Notes under the pieces: model-generated
Told to the model about the DNA's origin: nothing
The model's database searches: none
What the model saw: the letters and a program-made list of their open reading frames with translations, nothing else
Shown: positions 35,169 to 43,914 of the stretch, piece by piece
How positions within the stretch are numbered: the first letter of the stretch is position 1
Layout of the letters: each line of letters opens with the position of its first letter
Position numbers and translations under genes: made by a program
DNA from: Paraburkholderia tagetis
Lineage (GTDB): Bacteria; Pseudomonadota; Gammaproteobacteria; Burkholderiales; Burkholderiaceae
Length of the DNA: 64,000 nucleotides
Direction of reading: 5' to 3'
Assembly (NCBI RefSeq): GCF_022213065.1
Contig: NZ_JAKLJA010000036.1
Coordinates: 1 to 64,000 of the forward strand

Positions 35169-36125
35169 ATGACGATTCTGGTTATTGCCGAGCATGACAA
35201 TGCGTCCGTCAAGGCCGCGACGTTGAATACGGTAGCGGCGGCTGCCGTAATCGCAACGTTCCTTGACACGGAAATTCATGTGCTGGTTGCGGGCCACCAT
35301 GTGCGAAACGCGACGGAAGAGGCCGCGGAGATCGCGGGCGTTTCGAAGGTACTGCTGGCCGATGCGGAGCAACTCGAAGCGGGCCTCGCCGAGAATGTCG
35401 AAGCGACGGTGCTCGCGCTTGTGCAAGATGCGGCGAAGAACTACACGCACATCCTCGCGCCGGCCACTGCGGCGGGCAAGAACGTGGCACCGCGTATCGC
35501 TGCGAAGCTGGACGTCGCGCAGATCAGCGATATTACCTCAGTCAATAGCGCCGATACTTTCGAGCGCCCGATCTACGCGGGCAACGCCATCGCTACGGTT
35601 CAATCGGTTGATCCGGTCAAGGTGATCACGGTCCGCACGACGGCATTCGATGCCGTCGCAGCCGTTGGCGGCAGCGCAACGGTCGAGAAGATCGAAGCGG
35701 CAGCAGACAGCGGCCTCTCAAAGTTCGTGAGCCGCGAGGTGATGAAGCTCGATCGTCCTGAACTCACGAGCGCGAAGATCATCGTCTCGGGTGGCCGGGG
35801 TCTGGGCAGCGGCGAGAACTTCGCGTTGGTGCTCGAGCCGCTGGCCGACAAGCTCAACGCGGCACTGGGCGCCTCGCGCGCCGCGGTGGACGCGGGCTAC
35901 GTGCCGAACGACTACCAGGTGGGCCAGACGGGCAAGATCGTGGCGCCGCAGCTGTACATCGCGGTCGGTATTTCCGGCGCAATCCAGCACCTCGCCGGCA
36001 TGAAGGACTCGAAGGTGATCGTCGCAATCAACAAGGACGAAGAAGCGCCGATCTTCAGCGTCGCCGATTACGGTCTGGCTCAGGATCTCTTCCAGGCCGT
36101 TCCGGAACTGACTGCATTGATCTGA
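35169..36125 (+). CDS. etfA: Electron transfer flavoprotein alpha subunit
   Basis: The 318-residue protein holds the FAD-binding domain: SGGRGLGSGENF, GASRAAVDAGYVPNDYQVGQTGKIVAPQLYIAVGISG in the C-terminal half, and the GISGAIQHLAGM motif. The N-terminal half (VIAEHDNASVKAATLNTVAAA) pairs with EtfB. It follows etfB in one operon and is followed after 24 bases by a Gfo/Idh gene. It appears complete. Confidence 0.95.
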   Translation: MTILVIAEHDNASVKAATLNTVAAAAVIATFLDTEIHVLVAGHHVRNATEEAAEIAGVSKVLLADAEQLEAGLAENVEATVLALVQDAAKNYTHILAPATAAGKNVAPRIAAKLDVAQISDITSVNSADTFERPIYAGNAIATVQSVDPVKVITVRTTAFDAVAAVGGSATVEKIEAAADSGLSKFVSREVMKLDRPELTSAKIIVSGGRGLGSGENFALVLEPLADKLNAALGASRAAVDAGYVPNDYQVGQTGKIVAPQLYIAVGISGAIQHLAGMKDSKVIVAINKDEEAPIFSVADYGLAQDLFQAVPELTALI

Positions 36126-36149
36126 ACAAACCTCCCTTTGGACATACCG

Positions 36150-37157
36150 ATGCGCAAAATCCGAATTGCGATTGCAGGCGCCGGTCTGGCTGCCACGCCT
36201 CATGCACTTGCCCTGAACGAGTTGCATGACGAAGTGGAGGTCGTCGGCGTCGTCAGCCGTTCGCGCGAACGGCTGGAGCGGTTCGCCGGCACGCACGGTT
36301 TTCCCGTCGGCGAGTCGTTCGACGCGGTGCTGAAGGATCCTCGGGTCGATGCCGTTCTGGTGCTCACGCCACCGTACTCGCATCTCGACTTCGTCGAGCA
36401 GGCGGCCGCCGCGCGCAAGCACGTGCTGCTTGAAAAGCCGCTCGACATATCGATGCCGCGCGCAGAACGTGCGGTCGAGGCCTGCCGCGCCGCCGGCGTG
36501 CAGCTTGGCGTGGTGTTCCAGAACCGCTTTCGTCCAGCAGTGCAGCGGCTCGCAACGCGGGTGAAGAGTGGCACGCTCGGCCCGCTCGCCTATGCGGGCG
36601 TGGACATGCGATGGTGGCGCCCACAGTCCTACTACGACGAACCTGACCGCGGCACGTATGCCCGGGACGGCGGGGGCGTGCTGATGACTCAGGCGATTCA
36701 CTCTCTCGACATCCTGATATGGCTGGCAGGAGACGTGTCGTCGGTGACGGCTGCGACCGCGACGAGCGTATTGCATTCGATGGAGTCGGAAGATTTCGCG
36801 AGTGCCGCACTCACCTTCGAGAGCGGCGCGGCCGGTCAGGTGTTCGCCACGACGGCAGCATTCCCGGGCTTTCCCGAGCGTATCGAAGTCGTCGGCAAGC
36901 GTGGCACGGCGGTGCTCGAAGGTGGTCATCTGCGGGTGTTCTTCCAGGATGGCCACACCGACGAATTCCACGATCCATCGTCATCGGGCTTCGGCGCAAG
37001 GCCGATGGACTTCTCCCATACCGCGCATCGTGAGCTCCTCAAGGATTTTGCCGCAGCCATCCGCGAGGATCGCGCGCCCCAGGTCACTGGCGACGATGCG
37101 CTACGTGTGCAGCGCCTGATCGAACGCATCACCACACACACGGCAGGCCCACAGTGA
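36150..37157 (+). CDS. Second Gfo/Idh/MocA-family dehydrogenase
   Basis: The 335-residue enzyme has the Rossmann motif IAIAGAGLAATPHA, the signature LLEKPLDISMPRAER with the catalytic-type Lys, and GGGVLMTQAIHSLDILIWLAG in the substrate domain. It is only distantly similar to the enzyme at 18383-19363, so it probably acts on a different hydroxyl or intermediate. I chose ATG at 36150; a TTG 12 bases earlier is in frame. The stop overlaps the GTG of the shikimate dehydrogenase-like gene by four bases. Confidence 0.9.
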   Translation: MRKIRIAIAGAGLAATPHALALNELHDEVEVVGVVSRSRERLERFAGTHGFPVGESFDAVLKDPRVDAVLVLTPPYSHLDFVEQAAAARKHVLLEKPLDISMPRAERAVEACRAAGVQLGVVFQNRFRPAVQRLATRVKSGTLGPLAYAGVDMRWWRPQSYYDEPDRGTYARDGGGVLMTQAIHSLDILIWLAGDVSSVTAATATSVLHSMESEDFASAALTFESGAAGQVFATTAAFPGFPERIEVVGKRGTAVLEGGHLRVFFQDGHTDEFHDPSSSGFGARPMDFSHTAHRELLKDFAAAIREDRAPQVTGDDALRVQRLIERITTHTAGPQ

Positions 37158-38005
37158 CACACGTCGATGGTGAAACACGGGTAGTTGCGATTCTGGGCGA
37201 TCCGATCGCGCAGGCAAAATCGCCGGAACTCTTCAATGCGCTCTTCGAGCGGTACAAGGTCAACGCGGTGCTCGTACCGTTTCATGTGCCGACCGCAAAC
37301 TTCGGCACGGTCCTTGAAGGGCTGCGCGGCGTGGTCAACCTGGCCGGCGTGGTCGTCACGGTACCGCACAAGCTGCTGGCATGCGCCTATACAGCGCATC
37401 TATCGGATGCGGCGAGGCAGACCGGCGCGATCAATTGCCTGCGCCGGGAGATGGACGGCACGTGGACGGGTGCGATGTTTGATGGCGCCGGCTTCGTGGC
37501 GGGCCTGCATGGCCGCAAGCATGACGTGTGTGGCAAGTCGGCGTTGATCGTCGGTGCCGGGGGGGCCGGCGTGGCGGTCGCACACGCCCTGATCGATGCT
37601 GGAGTGGCGTCGCTCGATCTTTTCGACAGCAATGCGGCGTCGCTGCAGCGGCTTGCCGGCGCATTGCGGGCGCGCAATAGCAGAACGGTGATCCGCGAAA
37701 GCACGGCATGCGCACAGGCTTCGCATGACCTTGTCGTCAATGCGACGCCATGCGGGATGCGCGCCGGCGATACGCTACCGATCGACCTGACCGACGCCGG
37801 CCCACAGACTGTCGTCGCGGACCTGATCATGAAACCCGCAGAAACGGGTCTTCTGGCGGCCGCGAAAGCACGGGATCTTGCCACCCATCCGGGCCGTCAC
37901 CTGCTCGAAAATTCGATCGAAGCGATGGCCGCGTTTCTGCGTCTAATTCCCACGTTGTCGACACGCCCGGCCGCTGTGGACAACGCGGACAGCGCCGCTG
38001 CATAG
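37154..38005 (+). CDS. Shikimate/quinate dehydrogenase-like oxidoreductase
   Basis: The 283-residue protein has the shikimate dehydrogenase fold. The substrate domain shows VVAILGDPIAQAKSPELFNALF, where the usual GxPxxHS-type Ser pair is altered, and VVVTVPHKLLA with the catalytic Lys. The NAD(P) domain has ALIVGAGGAGVAVAHALID. NATPCGMRAGD is also conserved. It oxidises or reduces a hydroxyl on a ring acid such as quinate or shikimate, or an analogue. The start is GTG overlapping the previous stop. The catabolic surroundings argue against a role in aromatic amino acid synthesis. Confidence 0.88.
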   Translation: MTHVDGETRVVAILGDPIAQAKSPELFNALFERYKVNAVLVPFHVPTANFGTVLEGLRGVVNLAGVVVTVPHKLLACAYTAHLSDAARQTGAINCLRREMDGTWTGAMFDGAGFVAGLHGRKHDVCGKSALIVGAGGAGVAVAHALIDAGVASLDLFDSNAASLQRLAGALRARNSRTVIRESTACAQASHDLVVNATPCGMRAGDTLPIDLTDAGPQTVVADLIMKPAETGLLAAAKARDLATHPGRHLLENSIEAMAAFLRLIPTLSTRPAAVDNADSAAA

Positions 38006-38072
38006 CGTAGGGAGAACCCCTGGGCGAAACGCGCTTGATGGATCGTCGGAGCGGGATTAATATGCCCAAGAC

Positions 38073-38092
38073 GTAACCATCTGGATGGTTAC
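38073..38092. promoter_or_regulatory. Candidate TetR operator, perfect palindrome
   Basis: GTAACCATCTGGATGGTTAC has perfect eight-base arms around CTGG. It lies 48 bases upstream of the aldo/keto reductase ATG, in a promoter position. The near-identical site at 23803-23822 links the two transcription units to one regulator, most likely the TetR protein at 25469-26152. Confidence 0.65.
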
Positions 38093-38139
38093 TTATTCGA
38101 CGAAAAAAGTAGATACCCTAACTCACGGCAGGAGACGGG

Positions 38140-39156
38140 ATGGATCCGGTAGCAAAGCGTAAATGGCCGCGTTCGGGGCTCGAAACGACGGTGATGGGCT
38201 TCGGCGCGGCGCCGATCGGCAATATTTTCAGGCCGATCACGGAAGAGGACTCGGCCGCCCTGATCAAGGCGGCTTGGGACGCCGGCGTGCGTTATTTCGA
38301 CACCGCGCCCATGTACGGCCACGGCCTGAGCGAGGCGCGCTGCGGGCAGGGGTTGCGCTGGTATCCGCGCGACCAGTATGTGCTGTCGACGAAAGTGGGG
38401 CGTCTTTTGAAGCCGCGCAAGCGCGCAGAGATCGACTTCACGCCGTGGGTCGACGGGTTGCCGTTCGAAATGCAGTTCGACTACAGCTACGACGGCGCGA
38501 TGCGCTCGATTGAGGACAGCCTGCAGCGCATGGCGCTGGAGCACATCGATATTGCACTGATCCACGATATCGACGCCTACACGCATGGCGATCGTCAGCC
38601 GGAAATGTTCGAGGCGGCGATGTCAGGTGCGGCGAAAGCACTGCTGAAGCTGCGCGACGAGGGCGTCGTGAAGGCGGTGGGCGTGGGCGTCAACGAGTGG
38701 CACGTCGCGCATGAAGCGATCCGCCGCAACGACTTCGACTGCCTGCTGCTGGCCGGGCGCTATACGCTGCTCGAGCAGGATGCGCTCGACGGCTTCCTGC
38801 CGCTGTGTGAAGAGCGGCAGGTGTCGGTGATTCTTGGCGGCGGCTACAACAGCGGCATTCTCGCGACCGGTGCCGTGCCCGGTGCGAAATACAACTACGC
38901 ACCTGCGCCGGAAGCTGTTCTCGAACGTGTGCGCAAAATCGAGCTGGTGTGCCGCGAATTCTCGGTGCCGCTAAAAGCCGCGGCGCTGCAATTCGTTCTC
39001 GGCCATCCGGCGATTCCGACCAACATTCCGGGCGTGCGCTCGGTTGCGCAACTCGAAGACAACCTGCAGACCTTCCGCGCAGATATCCCGCCGGCGTTCT
39101 GGGACGAACTGAAGCGTCGGCAGCTGATCCGGCAGGACGCGCCCACGCCCCGATAG
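38140..39156 (+). CDS. Aldo/keto reductase
   Basis: The 338-residue TIM-barrel oxidoreductase has the four catalytic residues in place: Asp54 and Tyr59 in FDTAPMYGHG, Lys85 in STKVG, and His142 in LIHDID. It resembles sugar-oxidising members such as D-threo-aldose or L-fucose dehydrogenases, which convert an aldose to a lactone. It follows the perfect operator palindrome and starts a new transcription unit that may continue to the zinc dehydrogenase and importer 2. The exact sugar is unknown. Confidence 0.9.
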   Translation: MDPVAKRKWPRSGLETTVMGFGAAPIGNIFRPITEEDSAALIKAAWDAGVRYFDTAPMYGHGLSEARCGQGLRWYPRDQYVLSTKVGRLLKPRKRAEIDFTPWVDGLPFEMQFDYSYDGAMRSIEDSLQRMALEHIDIALIHDIDAYTHGDRQPEMFEAAMSGAAKALLKLRDEGVVKAVGVGVNEWHVAHEAIRRNDFDCLLLAGRYTLLEQDALDGFLPLCEERQVSVILGGGYNSGILATGAVPGAKYNYAPAPEAVLERVRKIELVCREFSVPLKAAALQFVLGHPAIPTNIPGVRSVAQLEDNLQTFRADIPPAFWDELKRRQLIRQDAPTPR

Positions 39157-39187
39157 CGGCACCGGCCGGGCCGCAATTCAGTCTACG

Positions 39188-39231
39188 GCGGGCAACACGC
39201 CCGCATGTCCGCCCTGGATCACCAGGGCGGA
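39188..39231. promoter_or_regulatory. Two back-to-back hairpins between aldo/keto reductase and alcohol dehydrogenase
   Basis: GCGGGC-AACAC-GCCCGC is followed closely by TCCGCCCTGG-ATCA-CCAGGGCGGA (39208-39231), a perfect 10-base stem. No T run follows. They may end or attenuate the first transcript, or mark a regulator site before the alcohol dehydrogenase gene. Confidence 0.45.
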
Positions 39232-39273
39232 TGGTTCAGGTCGTCTTCGCGTTTTATCGTCAGGGGAAAAGTT

Positions 39274-40296
39274 ATGAAAGCTGCTGTACTCGTTGCGCCG
39301 ATGGAGTTCGAGTTGCGCGATGTGCCCGTTCCCGAATGTGGCCCATCCGATGTGCTGATCAAGGTCGAGCGGTGTGGCATCTGCGGCACGGACCTGCACA
39401 TCTATCACGGCAACTATTCGCGCGACCGGCTGCCGCTGATTCCGGGGCACGAGTTCTCCGGGACGATCGCCGAGATGGGCTCGGCGGTGACAGGGTTGAG
39501 TATCGGCCAGCAGGTGACCGCCGACATCAATCTCGGCTGCCGCAGCTGCTTTTACTGCCGCAAGAACGAAGTCCTCAATTGCGCGCAGATGGTTCAGCTC
39601 GGTATCCATGTGAACGGTGGGATGGCCGAGTACGTGCGCGTGCCCGCCTATGCGGTCGTGCCCTTGCCAGCAGCGATGCCTGTGGAGGAAGGCGCGATGG
39701 TCGAGCCGCTCTCGTGCATCGTGCGGGCGTTTCGCAAGAGCCATCTGCGTCTCGGCGAGAGCGTGCTGGTGATCGGCGCAGGACCGATCGGCCAGATGCA
39801 CCTGCAGCTCGCTTTGCGCGCGGGCGCGGCGCCCATCATCGTCGCCGAGCCGAATGCCGAGCGCGCTCAGCTCGCGAAAGAGCTGGGAGCCGATGTTGTC
39901 GTGTCCGACCCGGCGCAGGTAGAGACCTCCGTGCGGGCGGCGACCGACGGCCGCGGTGTCGACGTAGCAATCGAAAGCGTGGGTTTGCCCGAGCTCTACG
40001 AACAGGCGTTCACGCTGATCCGGCCGGGCGGCCGTGTGATTGCGTTTGGCCTTGCCAAGCCGGGTCATTCGTTCAGGATCTCCGCGCTAGATTTCGTGCT
40101 GCGCGAGCAGGGGGTGCAAGGGAGCGTGGCCGGGATGGGCGACGACATGCACGAGGCGGCAACCTTGCTCGGTTACCGGCGCGTGAACGTTGCACCATTT
40201 CTCACCACGATCTACCGGCTTGACGACGTGCAGGCGGCGTTCAGGCGTCTGGCGGAAGACAGGAGCGTCCTCAAGATCCAGTTGCAGGTCGCATGA
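39274..40296 (+). CDS. Zinc-dependent alcohol (sorbitol/threonine-type) dehydrogenase
   Basis: The 340-residue medium-chain dehydrogenase has the catalytic zinc ligands Cys37 (GICGTD) and His59 with Glu60 (GHEFSG). A four-Cys structural zinc loop (LGCRSCFYCRKNEVLNC) follows, then the nucleotide motif VIGAGPIGQ. It resembles polyol and L-threonine dehydrogenases, so it would oxidise a secondary hydroxyl of a sugar alcohol with NAD. ATG at 39274 is preceded by AGGGG. The gene precedes the ATPase of importer 2 by 71 bases, in the same direction. Confidence 0.92.
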   Translation: MKAAVLVAPMEFELRDVPVPECGPSDVLIKVERCGICGTDLHIYHGNYSRDRLPLIPGHEFSGTIAEMGSAVTGLSIGQQVTADINLGCRSCFYCRKNEVLNCAQMVQLGIHVNGGMAEYVRVPAYAVVPLPAAMPVEEGAMVEPLSCIVRAFRKSHLRLGESVLVIGAGPIGQMHLQLALRAGAAPIIVAEPNAERAQLAKELGADVVVSDPAQVETSVRAATDGRGVDVAIESVGLPELYEQAFTLIRPGGRVIAFGLAKPGHSFRISALDFVLREQGVQGSVAGMGDDMHEAATLLGYRRVNVAPFLTTIYRLDDVQAAFRRLAEDRSVLKIQLQVA

Positions 40297-40367
40297 GCCG
40301 CTCGGGTCGGTTCGCACAGCGTGAAGCTACATCAGCCAATCGTCATATTGCGTCACAGAGGCAGTCC

Positions 40368-41849
40368 ATGAATGCGCTGGAAGTGAAGGGAATCAGTAAG
40401 GCCTATCCCGGCGTGCGGGCGCTGGATCGCATCGCGTTCTCATGCAGCAGAGGGTCGGTGCATGCGCTCGTTGGCGAGAACGGTGCGGGCAAGTCGACGT
40501 TGATCAAGATCCTGAGTGGCGCAACCGCCCCCGACGAGGGCGAGTTGCTGCTCGACGGGGAGTCCTACTCACCGGGATCTCCAAGCGAAGCGGTGACGGC
40601 AGGAGTATCGACTATCTACCAGGAGTTCAATCTGATTCCCGGATTGAGCGTCGCCGAGAATATTTTTCTGGGCCGCGAGCGGGTCACTCGTGGGTTGCTC
40701 GATAGCACGTCGATGCGCACGGAGGCGCAGGCGCTGCTTGCGCGCATCGGTGCACCGATCGACGTGCGCCGGCGCCTGAGCACGCTGTCGGTAGCGGAGC
40801 AGCAACTCGTCGAGATCGCAAAGGCACTTGCCGTTTCGGCGCGGGTGCTGATCATGGACGAGCCGTCCGCCACGCTCTCAGATCACGAGTTGACGCTGCT
40901 CTACAACGTCGTGAGGACGCTTTCGCGCGACGGTGTGACGATTCTCTATGTGTCGCACCGGATGGATGAAATCTCCGACCTTTGCGATACGTGCACGATC
41001 CTGAAAGACGGCCGGTCGGTCTGCACGCGCAGGGTGGCTGAGCTCGATCGCGCGTCGATGATCCGGCTGATGGTCGGCCGCGAAGTCGATACGCGTTTTC
41101 CGGACCGGCGCGGTGGCGGCAAGGCAGCCGACATCGTGCTCGACGTGAGTGGGCTGCGTACCGAGCAGCGCGTGAAGGACGTCTCGTTCAACGTGCGCGC
41201 GGGCGAGATCGTGGGCCTCGCGGGGCTCGTCGGCGCGGGACGCACGGAAGTGGCCCGCGCGATCTTCGGACTCGATCCCGTTGTCGCCGGCGAGATTTCG
41301 CTCGCCGGACGCCCGCATCGTCCCGCGACACCGGCGCAGGCGATCGCGGCGGGCATCGCGCTCGTGCCGGAAGACCGCAAGACCCAAGGGCTCGTGCTCG
41401 GTCTCAGCATCCGCGAAAACGCGATGCTGCCTACGCTTGCCAGCATTTGCCGTCTGGGTTTCATCGACCGACGTCAGGAGCGGGCGCGGGTGGCCGCTGT
41501 GTGCCAGGAACTGGCCGTGTCGGCCTCGAGCGCCGAGGTGCCCGTCGGCACGCTGTCCGGCGGCAATCAGCAGAAGGTCGTGTTCGGCAAGTGGATGGCT
41601 CATGACTACACGCTGCTGATTCTCGACGAGCCCACGCGCGGCGTCGATGTCGGCGCAAAGGTCGAGTTCTACCGGCTGATCGACGAGATTGCCCGCTCAG
41701 GCAAGGCGGTGCTGCTGATTTCGTCGGAACTGCCGGAACTCCTCGGCATGGTCGACCGCATTGTCGCGCTGCGTGACGGGGTGGTCACCGGAGAGATAGC
41801 CGCGCACGGCGCGACGGAAGAGTCGGTCCTTCAGATGATAGCGAGATAA
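40368..41849 (+). CDS. ABC importer 2 duplicated ATPase (RbsA type)
   Basis: The 493-residue protein has two ABC domains. Domain one has GENGAGKSTLIK, a variant signature LSVAEQQLVEI and Walker B VLIMDEPSA. Domain two has GLVGAGRTEVARAIFG, LSGGNQQKVVF and LLILDEPTRGVDVGAK, with the normal Glu, unlike importer 1. I chose ATG at 40368; an ATG at 40293 overlapping the previous stop would add 25 unlikely residues. It is followed after three bases by the permease gene. Confidence 0.93.
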   Translation: MNALEVKGISKAYPGVRALDRIAFSCSRGSVHALVGENGAGKSTLIKILSGATAPDEGELLLDGESYSPGSPSEAVTAGVSTIYQEFNLIPGLSVAENIFLGRERVTRGLLDSTSMRTEAQALLARIGAPIDVRRRLSTLSVAEQQLVEIAKALAVSARVLIMDEPSATLSDHELTLLYNVVRTLSRDGVTILYVSHRMDEISDLCDTCTILKDGRSVCTRRVAELDRASMIRLMVGREVDTRFPDRRGGGKAADIVLDVSGLRTEQRVKDVSFNVRAGEIVGLAGLVGAGRTEVARAIFGLDPVVAGEISLAGRPHRPATPAQAIAAGIALVPEDRKTQGLVLGLSIRENAMLPTLASICRLGFIDRRQERARVAAVCQELAVSASSAEVPVGTLSGGNQQKVVFGKWMAHDYTLLILDEPTRGVDVGAKVEFYRLIDEIARSGKAVLLISSELPELLGMVDRIVALRDGVVTGEIAAHGATEESVLQMIAR

Positions 41850-41852
41850 ATC

Positions 41853-42845
41853 ATGGCATTCGCAAAACCCATTTCTGGTACGGAGACGAACGCGCGATTT
41901 TCAGGTGGCGCGTATCGACGAATTGAACTTATCCAGCGCTTCGGTATTTTCGCTATTTTCCTGCTGCTATGCCTAATAGCCGCCGTGTCGTCGCCTTATT
42001 TCCTCACGGCGGAAAACCTGTTGAATGTCGTGCGCCAGGTGTCGGTCGTCGGCCTCACGTCGCTCGGCATGACCTTTGTCATTTTAACGGCAGGCATCGA
42101 TCTGTCGGTCGGTTCCATCCTTGCACTGACGACGCTCGCCGTCGCGGGACTGAAGCCGTACGGACCCGTGGCGTCGCTGGTGGGAGGGTTGGCGGTAGCG
42201 CTCGTGTGCGGTTGGCTGAACGGGATCATTACGACCCGGGGGCGCGTGCAGCCGTTCATCGTCACGCTCGGGATGATGACCGCGCTGGTCGGCGTGGGAC
42301 TCGCCTATTCGGGCGGCGAACCGGTCATCGGCGCCCCGCGGGCGCTGGCCTGGATCGGCCGCGGCCGTCTCGCCGGCGTGCCAGTGCAGGCACTGCTCTT
42401 TATTGTCATGGCGGTGGCCTCGGCGGTCGTTTTGCGGATGACACGCTATGGGCGGCATGTGTACGCGGTGGGCGGGAACGCCGAAGCGGCACGTCTGTCC
42501 GGCGTGCCGGTCGACAGGGTTCGTGTGGTGGCCTATTGCCTGTCGGGCCTTTTTGCCGGCCTGGGCGGGCTTGTGATGGCGACGCAACTCAATATCGGCG
42601 AAGCGAATCTCGGTAAGGGACTTGAACTGGATGCGATTGCCGCAGTGGTGGTCGGCGGCACCAGTCTTTCGGGCGGGGTGGGCAGCATTGGCGGCACGAT
42701 CATCGGCGTGCTGCTGATAGGCATACTGAATAATCTGCTCAACCTGCTCAACATTCCGGCCTACACGCAGTTGATCGTCAAGGGCGCAATTATCGTGGGT
42801 GCCGTGCTGATTCACGCTCAGCTCAGTCGTTCGAAAGGCCGCTAA
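41853..42845 (+). CDS. ABC importer 2 permease (ribose type)
   Basis: The 330-residue RbsC-like inner membrane permease has about ten spans, the FVILTAGIDLSVGSILALTTL motif and AAVVVGGTSLSGGVGSIGGTIIG. Only one permease gene is present here, so the channel is probably a homodimer, in contrast to importer 1. It lies between the ATPase and binding-protein genes in the order A-C-B. Confidence 0.93.
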   Translation: MAFAKPISGTETNARFSGGAYRRIELIQRFGIFAIFLLLCLIAAVSSPYFLTAENLLNVVRQVSVVGLTSLGMTFVILTAGIDLSVGSILALTTLAVAGLKPYGPVASLVGGLAVALVCGWLNGIITTRGRVQPFIVTLGMMTALVGVGLAYSGGEPVIGAPRALAWIGRGRLAGVPVQALLFIVMAVASAVVLRMTRYGRHVYAVGGNAEAARLSGVPVDRVRVVAYCLSGLFAGLGGLVMATQLNIGEANLGKGLELDAIAAVVVGGTSLSGGVGSIGGTIIGVLLIGILNNLLNLLNIPAYTQLIVKGAIIVGAVLIHAQLSRSKGR

Positions 42846-42872
42846 CGCGGACGAAAAACCAAGGAGACACTC

Positions 42873-43811
42873 ATGTTCAAGCTGAAACTGGTGCATGCCG
42901 CCGCTGCGGCGGCGCTGATACTCGGAGGCGCTTCGAGCGCATTCGCGACCGAGACGATCGGTCTTTCGCAGGAGAGTCTTGATCACCCGTGGCTCGCCAC
43001 ACAGCGCAAGCAGATCGAGGACGCTGCGAACAAGGCGGGCGTGCGCGTGTTGGCCACCGACGGGCAGGGCAATGTGGCCACGCAGATCGCCGGGATTGAG
43101 GATCTCGAGTCCAAAGAGATCAAGCTTTTGATGGTGCAGGCGGGCAAGGCCGAAGGCTTGCGCCAGGAGCTGGCGTCGCTCAAGGAGCAGGGTATTCCGT
43201 ACATGTTCGTGGGTAAGCCTATCGAAAACGCCGGTGCGATCACGATGGTGTCCGGGGACAATCGCGCGCTCGGCGAGGACGCGGGCCGGTTCATCGTCGA
43301 CACGCTGACGAAGAAGAATGGCAAGGCGACCGGCAACATCGTGATTCTGGAGGGCATTCCGGGCGACGAGACGTCGGTGAACCGGATTGGCGGACTGACT
43401 TCGGTGACTGGGAAGTATCCTGGCATCAAGGTGGTGGCGCGGCAGCCCGGCGACTACCGCCGGCCGAAGGCGTATGCGGTGATGCAGAACATCCTGCAGG
43501 CGCACCCGCCGGGCACAGTGGACCTGGTGTTCGCGGCGAACGGCGAGATGGCGCTGGGCGCGATCCAGGCCATCAAGGAAAGCGGCCGTTCGAAGGAAAT
43601 CAAGGTACTGGGCATCGACGGCCAGAAGGAGGAGTTCGATGCGATTCGGGCCGGCGACGAAGCTGCGACATGGTTGTATCCTCCCGCTGGTACGGAAGGC
43701 ATGGCTGTCGCGCTCAAGATCCTGAAGGGGGAAAAGGTACCGGCCAAAATCGTGCTGCCGACGGTGCGCGTGACGAAGGACAACGTCAATACGGTTCAGC
43801 CGGCGTTCTAG
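42873..43811 (+). CDS. Periplasmic sugar-binding protein of ABC importer 2
   Basis: The 312-residue RbsB-like protein starts with a Sec signal peptide (LVHAAAAAALILGGASSAFA, cleavage near residue 26). The mature protein has TIGLSQESLDHPWLATQRKQIEDAANKAG, EGIPGDETSVNR and VFAANGEMALGAIQAI. Its strong divergence from the importer 1 binding protein, which is Tat-exported, suggests a different ligand or affinity. AAGGAGA lies seven bases before the ATG. Confidence 0.93.
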   Translation: MFKLKLVHAAAAAALILGGASSAFATETIGLSQESLDHPWLATQRKQIEDAANKAGVRVLATDGQGNVATQIAGIEDLESKEIKLLMVQAGKAEGLRQELASLKEQGIPYMFVGKPIENAGAITMVSGDNRALGEDAGRFIVDTLTKKNGKATGNIVILEGIPGDETSVNRIGGLTSVTGKYPGIKVVARQPGDYRRPKAYAVMQNILQAHPPGTVDLVFAANGEMALGAIQAIKESGRSKEIKVLGIDGQKEEFDAIRAGDEAATWLYPPAGTEGMAVALKILKGEKVPAKIVLPTVRVTKDNVNTVQPAF

Positions 43812-43914
43812 CGTCAAGCTCTGCACGGGAGATTGCCCGGTCCGGAACTGTTCGAGGCCTCGCCGCTGGCAGTAGATCGCCTGGATCGGGTTTGAATATT
43901 TGGAGAGGCAGCCG

